DNA of 32,476 nt from Candidatus Poribacteria bacterium (GCA_021295735.1 JAGWBU010000012.1:22135-54610); one strand, 5' to 3'; shown: positions 7,634 through 15,800, counted from the first letter of the stretch. Notes: generated by a model not told the origin, from the letters alone. Numbers and translations: made by a program.

Positions 7634-8554
7634 GTGATGATCCAGATAAAAAGCGTTGTTTTACTTTTCTTACTTCTGCCTATATTTTCTACAGCTGCCA
7701 CATGGGAATCGTCAGAAAGCACACATTTCCGCGTTTACTACCGAGAAGACACGGCGGATCCAGCGTTAATTCTTCAAATTGCCGAAAAATTCTATGATGA
7801 GTTACCACGGATAACACGACACATCCCAGATGAAACAATTAAAATCTGGGTTTGTGATACGCAAAAAGCGTTTCAAGCCTCAGTCCATGCACCGATTCAG
7901 GATTGGGCGGTTGGATGTGCGTTTCCGTTGAGTCGGCGCATCATTATCCAAAATCCAAGCCAGATAAGGGCGGCAGAACTCCAGTTAGCACAAGTACTTC
8001 GTCACGAAATAGCACATGTCCTTTTTGGACAATATACGCGAAAAGCCGTCAAAGGAATTCCATTATGGTTTGTGGAAGGAATCGCAATCTATTTCTCAAA
8101 GGAGTGGGTGCCGGGGCGCCACGAAACTTTGCTCAAAAAAGTTTTCTCAAAATCTATCATGCCGCTTCACGAATTAACAGAAAAATTCCCAGTTTCATCA
8201 AAAGGCGCAGATTTGGCTTATGCCCAAAGCCAGGACGCACTCCGTTGGTTCGTTGAAGTCAATGGTAGCGAAGCACTATGGGCAGTTATTGATAAACTGC
8301 ATACTGGAATGAATCTCAACGCTGCTTTTGGAGCAGTTCTTGGTTATAATCTTGATACCTTTGATAAACTTTGGCGAGAATCTTTGCCGCAACGTTATCC
8401 TTGGGCAGCCCTTTTGTCCAGTTCCTATGTTTTTTGGGGCGGTGTCGGGGGATTATTCCTTCTTACTTATCTCGTCTGCTGGAATCGTAGGCGAAAACAA
8501 CTCAATAAACTTGCACAGCAAGAAGATATGGTAGATCCATTCTTCAGAGAGTAA
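7634..8554 (+). CDS. Membrane-anchored zinc metallopeptidase (MA clan, gluzincin-like)
   Basis: 306 residues. The first codon is GTG at 7634 and an ATG follows immediately at 7637; either could be the start, and there is no strong ribosome binding site, so coupling to the serpin gene is likely. A signal peptide (about 1-22) is followed by a peptidase_MA-like domain with HEIAH (124-128) as the zinc site and WFVEG (Glu148) as the likely third ligand. A transmembrane segment near residues 255-285 is followed by a basic tail (RRRK). The catalytic domain should face the periplasm. It sits between a serpin and a metallophosphoesterase in what looks like one operon. Substrate unknown. Confidence 0.85.
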   Translation: MMIQIKSVVLLFLLLPIFSTAATWESSESTHFRVYYREDTADPALILQIAEKFYDELPRITRHIPDETIKIWVCDTQKAFQASVHAPIQDWAVGCAFPLSRRIIIQNPSQIRAAELQLAQVLRHEIAHVLFGQYTRKAVKGIPLWFVEGIAIYFSKEWVPGRHETLLKKVFSKSIMPLHELTEKFPVSSKGADLAYAQSQDALRWFVEVNGSEALWAVIDKLHTGMNLNAAFGAVLGYNLDTFDKLWRESLPQRYPWAALLSSSYVFWGGVGGLFLLTYLVCWNRRRKQLNKLAQQEDMVDPFFRE

Positions 8555-8558
8555 ACCA

Positions 8559-9536
8559 ATGAATAGTACCCTAATTCACACGCTGCTTTTGCTTGTCTGT
8601 TTTACTATGGCAGCAACTGCACAACCCAAACATGTTTCACAATATCCTAATCAACTTACACGTGACGGACACGTCATTGTTCTACCCGACCGCGGCGCCG
8701 TCTATATTGTTTCTGATCTACATGCACACTGGAACGATTTTAATCAATGGTTACAACAAACCCAACTTATTGAACGGATTAAAGCAGGTGATGATGTTTA
8801 CGGCATAATGCTCGGAGATTCGATTGACTATAAACCCGATGAAGAACCTAAGCCTCCTTATGGCGATGTACAAATAGTTAACCGCGTCATTGAAATACAA
8901 CGGCAGCTTGGGGATAAAGGTAAAAGATTAATCTATATTAGAGGCAATCATGAATTAGCTGCGGCAAATACTTACGCCATGATGAAAAGTCACGGAATGA
9001 CTAATCAAAATCGTCCAGTATTTATTCGGAAATTGTACAACGGTATAAATGGAAGTTATTATAAACAGTTTAATTTTATTGAGCGCATGACCGACGAGCA
9101 TTTTGAATTCCTCATCAATCTCCCAACAGTCGTCATCGGCAAAAACGGTTTTGTCGCCATTCACGCCGGACCAGCACGTTCTATTATCAGTTTAGAGGAT
9201 CTCATAGACCCTGGTCCCAAAACGCTTGACGAGTTGTTGTGGGACAGACCAGATACCGTCCTTGGTGGTGGGTATACATTTAAACACACCGAAAAATTTC
9301 TCAAAGCACTCAGTGCGAATTTTCTTATTGTTGGACATACACCTATCGGTTATTTTCCACCAAAATATATCAAGGACGGAGTCGCCCGACTCGATGGAAA
9401 ACAACTGATTTTTTCTACTGGTTACGGCGGACTCCGCGGCGGACAAACCTATATTGAAATTGACTTGGCAAAAACTTATACCTCTGTTGAGGAATTAAAA
9501 TCAGGTGTCAACATCCATCCCCTCTATCCAAAATAA
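8559..9536 (+). CDS. Secreted calcineurin-like metallophosphoesterase (PPP type)
   Basis: 325 residues. A signal peptide (about 1-21) is followed by the full set of two-metal phosphoesterase motifs: SDLHAH (D53, H55), GDSID (D87, D90), GNHE (N130, H131), IHAGP and GHTP. The order and spacing match serine/threonine phosphatase-type enzymes (GDxHG, GDxxDRG, GNHE), although the Arg of DRG is replaced (IDY). It would act outside the cytoplasm; the substrate cannot be told from sequence. It starts four bases after the metallopeptidase stop, so it is probably in the same operon. Confidence 0.88.
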   Translation: MNSTLIHTLLLLVCFTMAATAQPKHVSQYPNQLTRDGHVIVLPDRGAVYIVSDLHAHWNDFNQWLQQTQLIERIKAGDDVYGIMLGDSIDYKPDEEPKPPYGDVQIVNRVIEIQRQLGDKGKRLIYIRGNHELAAANTYAMMKSHGMTNQNRPVFIRKLYNGINGSYYKQFNFIERMTDEHFEFLINLPTVVIGKNGFVAIHAGPARSIISLEDLIDPGPKTLDELLWDRPDTVLGGGYTFKHTEKFLKALSANFLIVGHTPIGYFPPKYIKDGVARLDGKQLIFSTGYGGLRGGQTYIEIDLAKTYTSVEELKSGVNIHPLYPK

Positions 9537-9553
9537 TATAAGAGTGTCATAAT

Positions 9554-10456
9554 ATGCGAGCGTTGATTTACATTATGACCCCTGTCCTGATTTTGACTGT
9601 TTTTCTTGCATCGCGCTTTGTTACATGGGAAAAACTGAAAGGTGTAGACAGCAAAGCACTAAAACATCTGACTGCTGGCACTCAATTTCTTAGAAACGGG
9701 AAAAACTATCAAGCCATAACAGCACTTACACAGGCAATTGAGGTTGAGCCAAAATATGCTGAGGCTTATGTCAAACGTGGACTTGCTTATTATCAACTTG
9801 CACGTTACAAAGACGCAATTGCTGATTATACCCAAACCCTATCTCTCAATCAGTATTCTGCCGATGCTTACGCAAGTCGCGGAGATGCCTATCGTGCTTT
9901 AGGTGATGTTCCGCGCACAATTACTGACTACACCGCCTCCCTTAAAAAAAGAAAGGATGCATGGGTAATGTCAAAACGGGCGGAAGTTTATTTTGAAACC
10001 GGTAAAATCGATGAGGCGATTAATGATTATTCTTATATTGTTAAACACCGTCCCTCTGCAATTGCTTTTTACAACCGCGGCAGAGCATACTACGAACAGT
10101 TTCTACTTTCAAACAAGCAGAATGAAATATTAAAACTTGCCTTAGCGGATTTCGACAAAGCTATCGAGATGCAACCGAGTTTTGCTATAGCGTATCTCAA
10201 TCGAGGCGACATTTATGCGTATTTGAAACAGCAAGAATCGAAAGAAACCGACTATTCACAGGCTATCAATCTACTAACCGATGCTATTCAAAACTGGCAA
10301 AATGAAGCACATGAACTAATTCCGATATATCTTTGGCGCGCAGTCGCTTATAAAAAAGGTAACCACGTTGACAAAGTGATAAATGATATAGAAAAGGTTT
10401 ATGAGTTTTTCGTCCAATTTTATTTGAAAAAAATAAGAATTTCTGATATACTATGA
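9554..10456 (+). CDS. Membrane-anchored tetratricopeptide (TPR) repeat protein
   Basis: 300 residues. An N-terminal hydrophobic anchor (about 3-20) is followed by roughly six TPR units from about residue 34 to 250, seen as repeated AYxxRGxAYxxLxxYxxAIxDYxxAL patterns. TPRs bind protein partners, so this may be a scaffold for the preceding secreted enzymes. It starts 17 bases after the phosphoesterase stop and ends the four-gene set that begins with the serpin. A promoter for the next gene overlaps its 3' end. The family role beyond protein binding is unknown. Confidence 0.85.
   Translation: MRALIYIMTPVLILTVFLASRFVTWEKLKGVDSKALKHLTAGTQFLRNGKNYQAITALTQAIEVEPKYAEAYVKRGLAYYQLARYKDAIADYTQTLSLNQYSADAYASRGDAYRALGDVPRTITDYTASLKKRKDAWVMSKRAEVYFETGKIDEAINDYSYIVKHRPSAIAFYNRGRAYYEQFLLSNKQNEILKLALADFDKAIEMQPSFAIAYLNRGDIYAYLKQQESKETDYSQAINLLTDAIQNWQNEAHELIPIYLWRAVAYKKGNHVDKVINDIEKVYEFFVQFYLKKIRISDIL
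10424..10452 (+). promoter_or_regulatory. Sigma-70-type promoter inside the TPR gene end
   Basis: TTGAAA (10424-10429), 17-bp spacer, TATACT (10447-10452). It would start near 10459, about 100 nt before the gene at 10562. Confidence 0.55.
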
Positions 10457-10561
10457 ATATAGGTTGAAATACTCCTGAGTTCAATATAATCATATCATTA
10501 CTACGGTCTCTCATATATTTGTTTGGTACAAAAGCAAACGGTAACCAAGGAGGTATACGAA

Positions 10562-11053
10562 ATGTATCGAAACTTGATAAGCATAATAATTGGTTTGATT
10601 TTTATCATCGGTGGATTTTCAATTTGGGTTGTGGAAATTCAAGCGAATGAACAATCAACACCTAAAATTGAGCAACAGCAGGTCCAGACAAAAGAAAAGG
10701 AAAATACCTGCAATTGTTCTGCAAAAACAGATGAAAAGGATGAAGCGGAAAAGCCTGAAACAGATACACAGGAGCAAGCACAAGTAAATGTCTACAAAGA
10801 ATTTACCGCTGAAGGGTACCGTCAAGTGTTGACCAAGCAATTGGACGAAGATACTCAGGTGACAGTTCGCAACGAGCATACACCAGATGGCAAACAACAC
10901 GGTTGGTCTGCAGGAGTGGAGTTTTCGTTAGATAATGATGGCAAGGCAGTTCGTATCCTAAAAAAGACGGTAGCCGTTGTAACCTATGTCCCGAAGAAAA
11001 TTGGACAAGGTGCTGTCTTTGTTGGTAAGAGTATAAAAAAGTTGTTTCGGTGA
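10562..11053 (+). CDS. Hypothetical single-pass membrane-anchored protein
   Basis: 163 residues from the ATG at 10562, chosen because an ideal AAGGAGGT (10547-10554) lies seven bases ahead. A start at 10523 would place this ribosome binding site inside the coding region. A hydrophobic N-terminus (about 4-22) is either a signal peptide or an anchor. It is followed by a Gln/Glu/Lys linker with a CNC cysteine pair and an acidic stretch, then a compact beta-like region (about 85-130) and a basic C-terminus (KKIGQGAVFVGKSIKKLFR). I do not recognise a family. It is probably monocistronic, having its own promoter and a repeat-rich spacer after it. Confidence 0.65.
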   Translation: MYRNLISIIIGLIFIIGGFSIWVVEIQANEQSTPKIEQQQVQTKEKENTCNCSAKTDEKDEAEKPETDTQEQAQVNVYKEFTAEGYRQVLTKQLDEDTQVTVRNEHTPDGKQHGWSAGVEFSLDNDGKAVRILKKTVAVVTYVPKKIGQGAVFVGKSIKKLFR

Positions 11054-11097
11054 CGGCAAACGGTTTTGCTGCAAACTTTCTGCGTGAGCATACAATA

Positions 11098-11272
11098 AGT
11101 TATAGTAAGTTTTAGAATTAACGGGACATTTTGAGATGTGAATCAACGCCAAATGCCAAACGCGCATTTGGCGGGAGGGAACTCCGATTCCCGACTATCG
11201 GTGAGTTTCGTCGCGATTCGGGGATCGCTCCTACAGAAATGTGTATCTTTATTTTTTAAGTTCACTATAACT
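11098..11272. repeat. Repeat-mosaic spacer between 10562 gene and BMC gene
   Basis: No gene is seen in 11054-11316. Imperfect ends AGTTATAGT (11098-11106) and ACTATAACT (11264-11272) are perfect inverse complements. Inside are the hairpin at 11147-11173 and a second module (11173-11234) with GGGAGGGAACTCC and GGGGATCGCTCCTAC, a relative of the one at 229-286. The right end is followed by CACGTTAA, as in the element ending near 4976. Confidence 0.45.
11147..11173. repeat. Dispersed hairpin, copy 2 (loop inverted relative to copy 1)
   Basis: Arms CGCCAAATG (11147-11155) and CATTTGGCG (11165-11173) enclose CCAAACGCG, the reverse complement of the loop in the copy at 4793-4819. The left flank (GTGAATCAA) is the same in both copies. 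Confidence 0.7.
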
Positions 11273-11316
11273 CACGTTAAAATTCAAATTTTTAACAGGA
11301 GGAGACAGGTATTAAT

Positions 11317-11595
11317 ATGACTGGAGAAGCATTAGGTTTAGTGGAAACAAGAGGCTTGGTTGGCAGCATTGAGGCTGCAGATGCCATGGTAAAAGCCGCT
11401 AATGTTCGACTTGTTGGTTACCAACAAATCGGGGGCGGTTACGTTACTGTGATGGTGCGTGGAGATGTTGGTGCTGTGAAAGCCGCAACAGATGTTGGTG
11501 CAGAAGCTGCTGCACGTGTTGGTGAAGTCGTTTCAGTGCATGTGATTCCACGTCCACATGCTGAAGTTGAAACCATCCTGCCAAATGAATCATAA
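11317..11595 (+). CDS. Bacterial microcompartment shell protein, BMC-H (EutM/PduA type)
   Basis: 92 residues, the size of a single-domain hexameric shell protein. It has the full family pattern: [27 protein letters not shown], then the pore loop QIGGG (37-41), [21 protein letters not shown] and a C-terminal SVHVIPRPH. Lys26, conserved at the hexamer edge, is present. The pore loop has Gly where PduA-type proteins have Ser (IGSG); EutM-like proteins share the GGG form. It forms facets of a protein organelle and its pore passes small metabolites. GGAGGAG lies upstream of the ATG. pduL follows 51 bp later and a flavoprotein overlaps that, so an operon is likely. No pentameric vertex (BMC-P) gene is present in this window. 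Confidence 0.96.
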   Translation: MTGEALGLVETRGLVGSIEAADAMVKAANVRLVGYQQIGGGYVTVMVRGDVGAVKAATDVGAEAAARVGEVVSVHVIPRPHAEVETILPNES

Positions 11596-11646
11596 TTCAT
11601 GAACAATCCTCTAATACGTTTGAATTCGAATAAATAACAAATTGCG

Positions 11647-12360
11647 ATGCATGACCAAACCTTAGTTGAGTTAATTACCCGCCGTGTGGTAAGTCGATTG
11701 TCCAATGATCAGCCTTGCAGCGGGTGCGCTTTGCGCAGCTGCGAAGCGGGGAACCGAGCTTGTGATGTTGCTACGGCGCAACAAAAAATTCCGGTTGGTG
11801 TTTCTGCACGACATGCACATGTAACCCAAGAAGACCTTGAAATTCTTTACGGCCCGGGACACCAGCTTACTGTCTACGCACCGCTTTATCAACCAGAAGC
11901 GTTTGCTGCGAATGAAACAGTCACGGTTGTCGGAAAGCGGATGCGTGCCATTGAACATGTTCGTATTCTCGGACCTGTCAGGGATTATTCACAAGTAGAG
12001 GTAGCGCAGACGGAGGCAATTCGCCTCGGTTTGAACCCGCCGATTCGGGATTCTGGCGATCTTGCTGGAGCTGAAGCGATAACCCTTGTCGGTCCCGCAG
12101 GAAGTGTTTATTTAGAAGAGGGCGCGATTTGTGCTACGCGACACATTCACATGACACCTGAGCAAGCGGAGGCTTTTGATATCACGGAAACAGACCTTTT
12201 AAAAATCCGCATTCCGGGTGAACGTGCGCTAACGTTTGAAAACATTCGCCCAAAAATTCATGAATCTTATGTGCTTCAGATGCATCTGGATACGGATGAT
12301 TCTAATGCCGCTGGTTTGAAAGGCGGCGAAGCTGTTGAATTACTACGCGACAAAACATGA
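11647..12360 (+). CDS. pduL: Phosphate propanoyltransferase PduL (microcompartment phosphotransacylase)
   Basis: 237 residues. PduL moves an acyl group from CoA to phosphate inside a BMC, recycling CoA and giving acyl phosphate. The two zinc-binding motifs are present: RHAH (H56, H58) and RHIH (H166, H168). Other family blocks include VTQEDLEILYG, ILGPVRDYSQVEVAQTEAIRLG and GPAGS. The amphipathic N-terminus (about 4-18, QTLVELITRRVVSRL) looks like an encapsulation peptide that would target it to the shell. Between it and the core lies a Cys-rich insert with Cys24, 27, 32 and 39, which could bind a metal or FeS cluster (inference). No clear ribosome binding site precedes the ATG. Its stop overlaps the next start (ATGA). 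Confidence 0.93.
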   Translation: MHDQTLVELITRRVVSRLSNDQPCSGCALRSCEAGNRACDVATAQQKIPVGVSARHAHVTQEDLEILYGPGHQLTVYAPLYQPEAFAANETVTVVGKRMRAIEHVRILGPVRDYSQVEVAQTEAIRLGLNPPIRDSGDLAGAEAITLVGPAGSVYLEEGAICATRHIHMTPEQAEAFDITETDLLKIRIPGERALTFENIRPKIHESYVLQMHLDTDDSNAAGLKGGEAVELLRDKT

Positions 12361-13115
12361 CGCCAGAACAGATTGCCCAAATAGAAAAAATTGTTGAGAA
12401 AGTGCTTGAAGCACACTTCCGTAGCACACAACAATCTGAAAAACAGCTGCTCGTAATATTGGGCGCTACGCAACTCCCATTAGAACAGGTAATTCAACAA
12501 TTCCAAACGTGCATGCAAGAAGGATGGAAAATTAGAATTATTCTATCCGATCTTGCAACTAAAACAGCAAACTTTGATCCCATATATTCGACGTTTGGTG
12601 AAGATAACGTATTGTTGGAAAACAATTTAAGCGATATACCGTCTTTTGTGGAAAGTTCTTCACAGATTGTTCTACCCGCACTTTCCTATCCGATGGCGGG
12701 GAAACTCGCTTTGAAGTTAGTTGATACCCCTTGTACCTATTTGGTTTTCCATGCGCTTTGTTGCGGAAAACGCGTTATAGCTGCATCAGACGTTTCAACT
12801 ACAAGGAAGTATACAGATAAAAAATCACTTACGCTTGACCAAATTGAACCTGCACATGTAAACGCGTTGACCGAATTTGGCGTTAAATGGGTAACAGTAG
12901 ATCAAATTGCGGTAACAGTTCGTGAAGGCAATTCACCAAATCATGTAAGTATAGAAACTCCGGTGATCAGCGCGAATGTGATCGCGAATCTGGCATCTAA
13001 TGTTCAGGAGTTAGTTTACACTAAACCATCTATTATAACACCTCTTGCGCGTGAATATGCACAAAAACGAGGTGTTAAGCTTACACCTAAGATTGTAAGT
13101 GTAGATGGAGTTTAG
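12357..13115 (+). CDS. Flavoprotein-like protein of the microcompartment locus
   Basis: 252 residues. It starts in an ATGA overlap with pduL, so translation is coupled. The N-terminus is a helix (EQIAQIEKIVEKVLEAH) of the kind that targets cargo into microcompartments. The body is Rossmann-like and resembles the Flavoprotein family (PF02441-type): LLVILGATQL start, IRIILSD, and VLPALSYPMAGKLALKL with the GKRVIAASD strand. The C-terminus carries an ITPLAREYAQKRGV motif seen in several BMC-associated enzymes. It lacks any obvious FMN-decarboxylase catalytic pattern that I can identify. A related flavoprotein gene occurs in some planctomycete-type BMC loci from general knowledge; whether this is that gene is inference. 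Confidence 0.65.
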   Translation: MTPEQIAQIEKIVEKVLEAHFRSTQQSEKQLLVILGATQLPLEQVIQQFQTCMQEGWKIRIILSDLATKTANFDPIYSTFGEDNVLLENNLSDIPSFVESSSQIVLPALSYPMAGKLALKLVDTPCTYLVFHALCCGKRVIAASDVSTTRKYTDKKSLTLDQIEPAHVNALTEFGVKWVTVDQIAVTVREGNSPNHVSIETPVISANVIANLASNVQELVYTKPSIITPLAREYAQKRGVKLTPKIVSVDGV

Positions 13116-13190
13116 CGAACCCAACAAATGCCGGACGCTCAGGTGGTGTTGATGCTTTCACACCTAATCTGAACCCACATAAAATTATAC

Positions 13191-13219
13191 TTGACAATTG
13201 TGGTAAGAAATTGTATAAT
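13191..13219 (+). promoter_or_regulatory. Perfect-consensus sigma-70 promoter
   Basis: TTGACA (13191-13196), 17-bp spacer, TATAAT (13214-13219): both hexamers are exact. It would start near 13226 and leave a leader of about 247 nt before the gene at 13473. Confidence 0.8.
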
Positions 13220-13270
13220 TTTCTACATATAGGTTTATCAAATTTATTGTAAAGCATAAAATAAGTAGTT

Positions 13271-13286
13271 CGCGTTTGCAAACGCG
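13271..13286. repeat. Perfect 16-bp palindrome in the leader
   Basis: CGCGTTTGCAAACGCG is its own reverse complement. It lies in the long leader between the promoter at 13191 and the gene at 13473. The rest of 13116-13472 holds no gene that I can support. A similar module occurs at 29506-29524 in the lpd leader. Confidence 0.6.
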
Positions 13287-13472
13287 CAGCGTGTACCATT
13301 CAATTGTAAATATTTTATAAACTCATTTTATGTTGAAAGCAGAGAGAACGCAGATAGAGACTACATTTTACAGAATTAATCGAGATACGAATAGAAAGAA
13401 GAATATTATACTTAATTTACACCAACGGCTAACCCTGCTGGTTTAATATCATTAATTAGGAGGATTCTCATC

Positions 13473-15044
13473 ATGAAACGGATTTTCACTTTGACAATCG
13501 CAGGCCTCCTCAGCTGCTTGCTAATCGGGACGTTGGCGACAGTGAGTTACGCCGATTACGGTTATTATGCGGACCGGCTGAGTCGTGAGCATCGGGTCGC
13601 GAATGATGTAGATGAATGGATAGAACGCGGCAACGCTACAATTACTGCAAGTCCTATTTTTGAAGATGGCATGCGGCTTACCGCTTGGGCAAATTCCCAT
13701 CAAGATGCTGACAACTATGAATTTGCAATCGCAAGCGGTGTATATCTGTTTGAGATCCCACGGAGCGCGCAATCTATTGAAATCGTAGTTCGTTATAAAG
13801 GAGAACCAAATAGGTTTGAGATAAACGACCATTATGAACCGATTGCGGGTCGTGTTTGGATTCGTAATATCAAACGAGAGGCAACAAGACGCGGCTATCA
13901 TGACCAAAACGCCGCGGAAACACGGTACGGAGATACTTTTGTACTTCGCGCAAAAAATCGCTCTGAAACAATCAAAATTCCTGTCGCCGGACACGTTGAT
14001 GACGGGTGGATGGAACTTCATGTCGTTGCTGAAGGTGGCGAACAACTTGATGTTGAATATATTGAAGTTTCAACCTATCGCCGAGCACCAAAAGTTCGTG
14101 TAGTCCAGCACTATACACCTTCCTACCGCTGGCGCCCTTGGAACCGATACACCTATCTCTACTTTTACGACGGTCCCATTTATTACACTTCTGGATACAA
14201 TTCCTATCTGTGTTGGAGTTATCCGGTCTACGACCATCGTTACCTTTCAATTCGCACCTATTATGGTGGTTACCTTGGTCGTTACCGCACCTATCACCCA
14301 GCACGTTATTCATATTACCACTCACCTTACTATGGTGGTTACGGTAGAACTACACCAGTATACCAGAAGCGAACACAGTTAAATAGGTGGAGTGCGCAGC
14401 ACGAAACAGCGCGCAAAAATTATTCCCGGAGCCGATTAGCAATACCTTCTCGGACTTCAGAACGGACGCAAATCCAGAATAATGTCCGTGTTGTCATTGA
14501 AAACCACCGTAGGCAAGCACCTCCACCGACTGAACGTGTTGCCCGATCTGCGATAATTTCTCAGAAGCAAAGAATCGCTACAAGATCGAGCACCCGACAA
14601 AACGGAGCGGTCCGGACTTATAGTAGCCGTTCTCGCACTTCAACCCAGCCAACGGACAGTCAGCGGAGACGATTGTTTAATTCACGCTCAAATGTGAATA
14701 CTGATAGGAGCAGTGCTTCATCAGTTACAAATAGGTCTTCTCAACTTTATCGGAGATCCGTATCTTCTTCAAGTCGGACGAGTACTTCGTCCAGTTCGCG
14801 TTTAAGCAGTAGTAGCAGTGAACGAACAAAACAGCGCAGTTCGTCTGTTACAACATCAAGATCCACACCGACGCGAACCCAATCACAAACGGTCAGTCGG
14901 ACATCATCGTCCAGTTCTCGAACTCGTCCAACAACGACAAGCCGTACTTCAACTCGTTCAAGTTCCAGCTCAAGTAATGATGACGATGATGATAAAACCG
15001 AAAATCGGAGTCGGACAACTTCACGGACAAAACGAAGAAGATAA
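13473..15044 (+). CDS. Secreted protein with Tyr-rich middle and long Ser/Arg/Thr-rich disordered tail
   Basis: 523 residues. A signal peptide (about 1-27) is followed by a compact beta-rich domain (about 50-215). A middle part (about 215-300) is dense in Tyr, Gly, Pro and Arg (YGGYLGRYRTYHP, YYHSPYYGGYG). From about residue 310 it is low-complexity Ser/Thr/Arg with repeated SSSSRTS, TSRSTPTRT and similar motifs, ending in a DDDDD cluster and a basic TSRTKRRR end. I do not recognise the domain. The composition suggests a surface or extracellular matrix protein that is intrinsically disordered. A strong promoter and AGGAGG support high expression. A hairpin at 15081-15119 follows it. Confidence 0.75.
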   Translation: MKRIFTLTIAGLLSCLLIGTLATVSYADYGYYADRLSREHRVANDVDEWIERGNATITASPIFEDGMRLTAWANSHQDADNYEFAIASGVYLFEIPRSAQSIEIVVRYKGEPNRFEINDHYEPIAGRVWIRNIKREATRRGYHDQNAAETRYGDTFVLRAKNRSETIKIPVAGHVDDGWMELHVVAEGGEQLDVEYIEVSTYRRAPKVRVVQHYTPSYRWRPWNRYTYLYFYDGPIYYTSGYNSYLCWSYPVYDHRYLSIRTYYGGYLGRYRTYHPARYSYYHSPYYGGYGRTTPVYQKRTQLNRWSAQHETARKNYSRSRLAIPSRTSERTQIQNNVRVVIENHRRQAPPPTERVARSAIISQKQRIATRSSTRQNGAVRTYSSRSRTSTQPTDSQRRRLFNSRSNVNTDRSSASSVTNRSSQLYRRSVSSSSRTSTSSSSRLSSSSSERTKQRSSSVTTSRSTPTRTQSQTVSRTSSSSSRTRPTTTSRTSTRSSSSSSNDDDDDKTENRSRTTSRTKRRR

Positions 15045-15080
15045 AACAACAGAGTTAGCATTATTTAGAGTATTTGACAT

Positions 15081-15119
15081 TGAGGATGCCACGCGCAATA
15101 ATTGCACGAGGCATCCTCA
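15081..15119 (+). terminator. Candidate terminator hairpin
   Basis: TGAGGATGCC (15081-15090) pairs perfectly with GGCATCCTCA (15110-15119) around 19 bases that can form a small inner stem (GCAAT/ATTGC). No strong U-tract follows, so a Rho-independent role is uncertain. It lies 37 bp after the stop of the secreted repeat-rich protein. Confidence 0.5.
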
Positions 15120-15221
15120 ACAATAATTATAGACATCATCATCTACATCAAAATTTGGTGCTAACATCTTGGCAAACTTAGATTTCGCGCGTTATTTTTT
15201 CGCGTAGGTTTTGAGATAAAC

Positions 15222-15782
15222 ATGTTGAAAGTAATACCTTTTTTATTAACTCTTTTGATTATGTTATTGAGCGTCCAATTTTGTTATGCCGAAGAAGTTG
15301 ACAACAAAATCGTTCCTACGGAATCTGAACAATCTATAAGACTAATTTCACCCATTGGAACTATGGTGCGTTCAACTGTCTTTCCTGGATGGGGACAATT
15401 TCATAGTCGTAACTACTTTCGAGGTAGCCTTGTTCTACTCGGTATTGGCAGTTCAGTTGTCGGCACTTTTCTGGCGCATCAATCCTTCGCGACAGAATAT
15501 GACAACTACATAATCACTGCCGGCTATGACCCGGATGATCCTGCAGTGCTGGTAAGTTACGACAAAGCAAATCAGAGATACAAACTCAAAATGTTCTTTA
15601 TCTATACAGGAATTGGGGTTTGGGCTTATAGCATTATTGATTCCTATGTCAGTGCAAACTTTTACAACGCTAATTCGCAAATTCGTTCAATTCAAGAAGA
15701 CGCACAACACATCGAAAAATTGGGACTCCAAGTTGGAATCACCCCATCACGGCTCTATTTAGGGGTCGTCAAAACATTTTAA
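15222..15782 (+). CDS. DUF5683-like membrane protein
   Basis: 186 residues. A signal peptide or first membrane segment (about 5-23) is followed by the SxFPGWGQFHxRxYFRGxL motif (about 50-70), then hydrophobic segments near 70-90 and 125-145. The late pattern GVWAYSIIDSYVSANF (about 133-148) matches the DUF5683 family, a small inner-membrane or envelope protein of unknown role. The ribosome binding site is weak. It begins a group of three closely spaced genes that includes a lipoprotein and a Wzz-like protein. Confidence 0.75.
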   Translation: MLKVIPFLLTLLIMLLSVQFCYAEEVDNKIVPTESEQSIRLISPIGTMVRSTVFPGWGQFHSRNYFRGSLVLLGIGSSVVGTFLAHQSFATEYDNYIITAGYDPDDPAVLVSYDKANQRYKLKMFFIYTGIGVWAYSIIDSYVSANFYNANSQIRSIQEDAQHIEKLGLQVGITPSRLYLGVVKTF

Positions 15783-15800
15783 TTTGGAGATGAAAATATT

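Noticed and set aside
11317-11595. Carboxysome shell gene
   Set aside because: The neighbours are pduL and a flavoprotein, not RuBisCO or carbonic anhydrase; the sequence is EutM/PduA-like.
14747-15061. Minus-strand frame rich in Leu, Val and Arg opposite the Ser/Arg tail
   Set aside because: It is the low-complexity complement of the Ser/Arg codons, not an independent protein.
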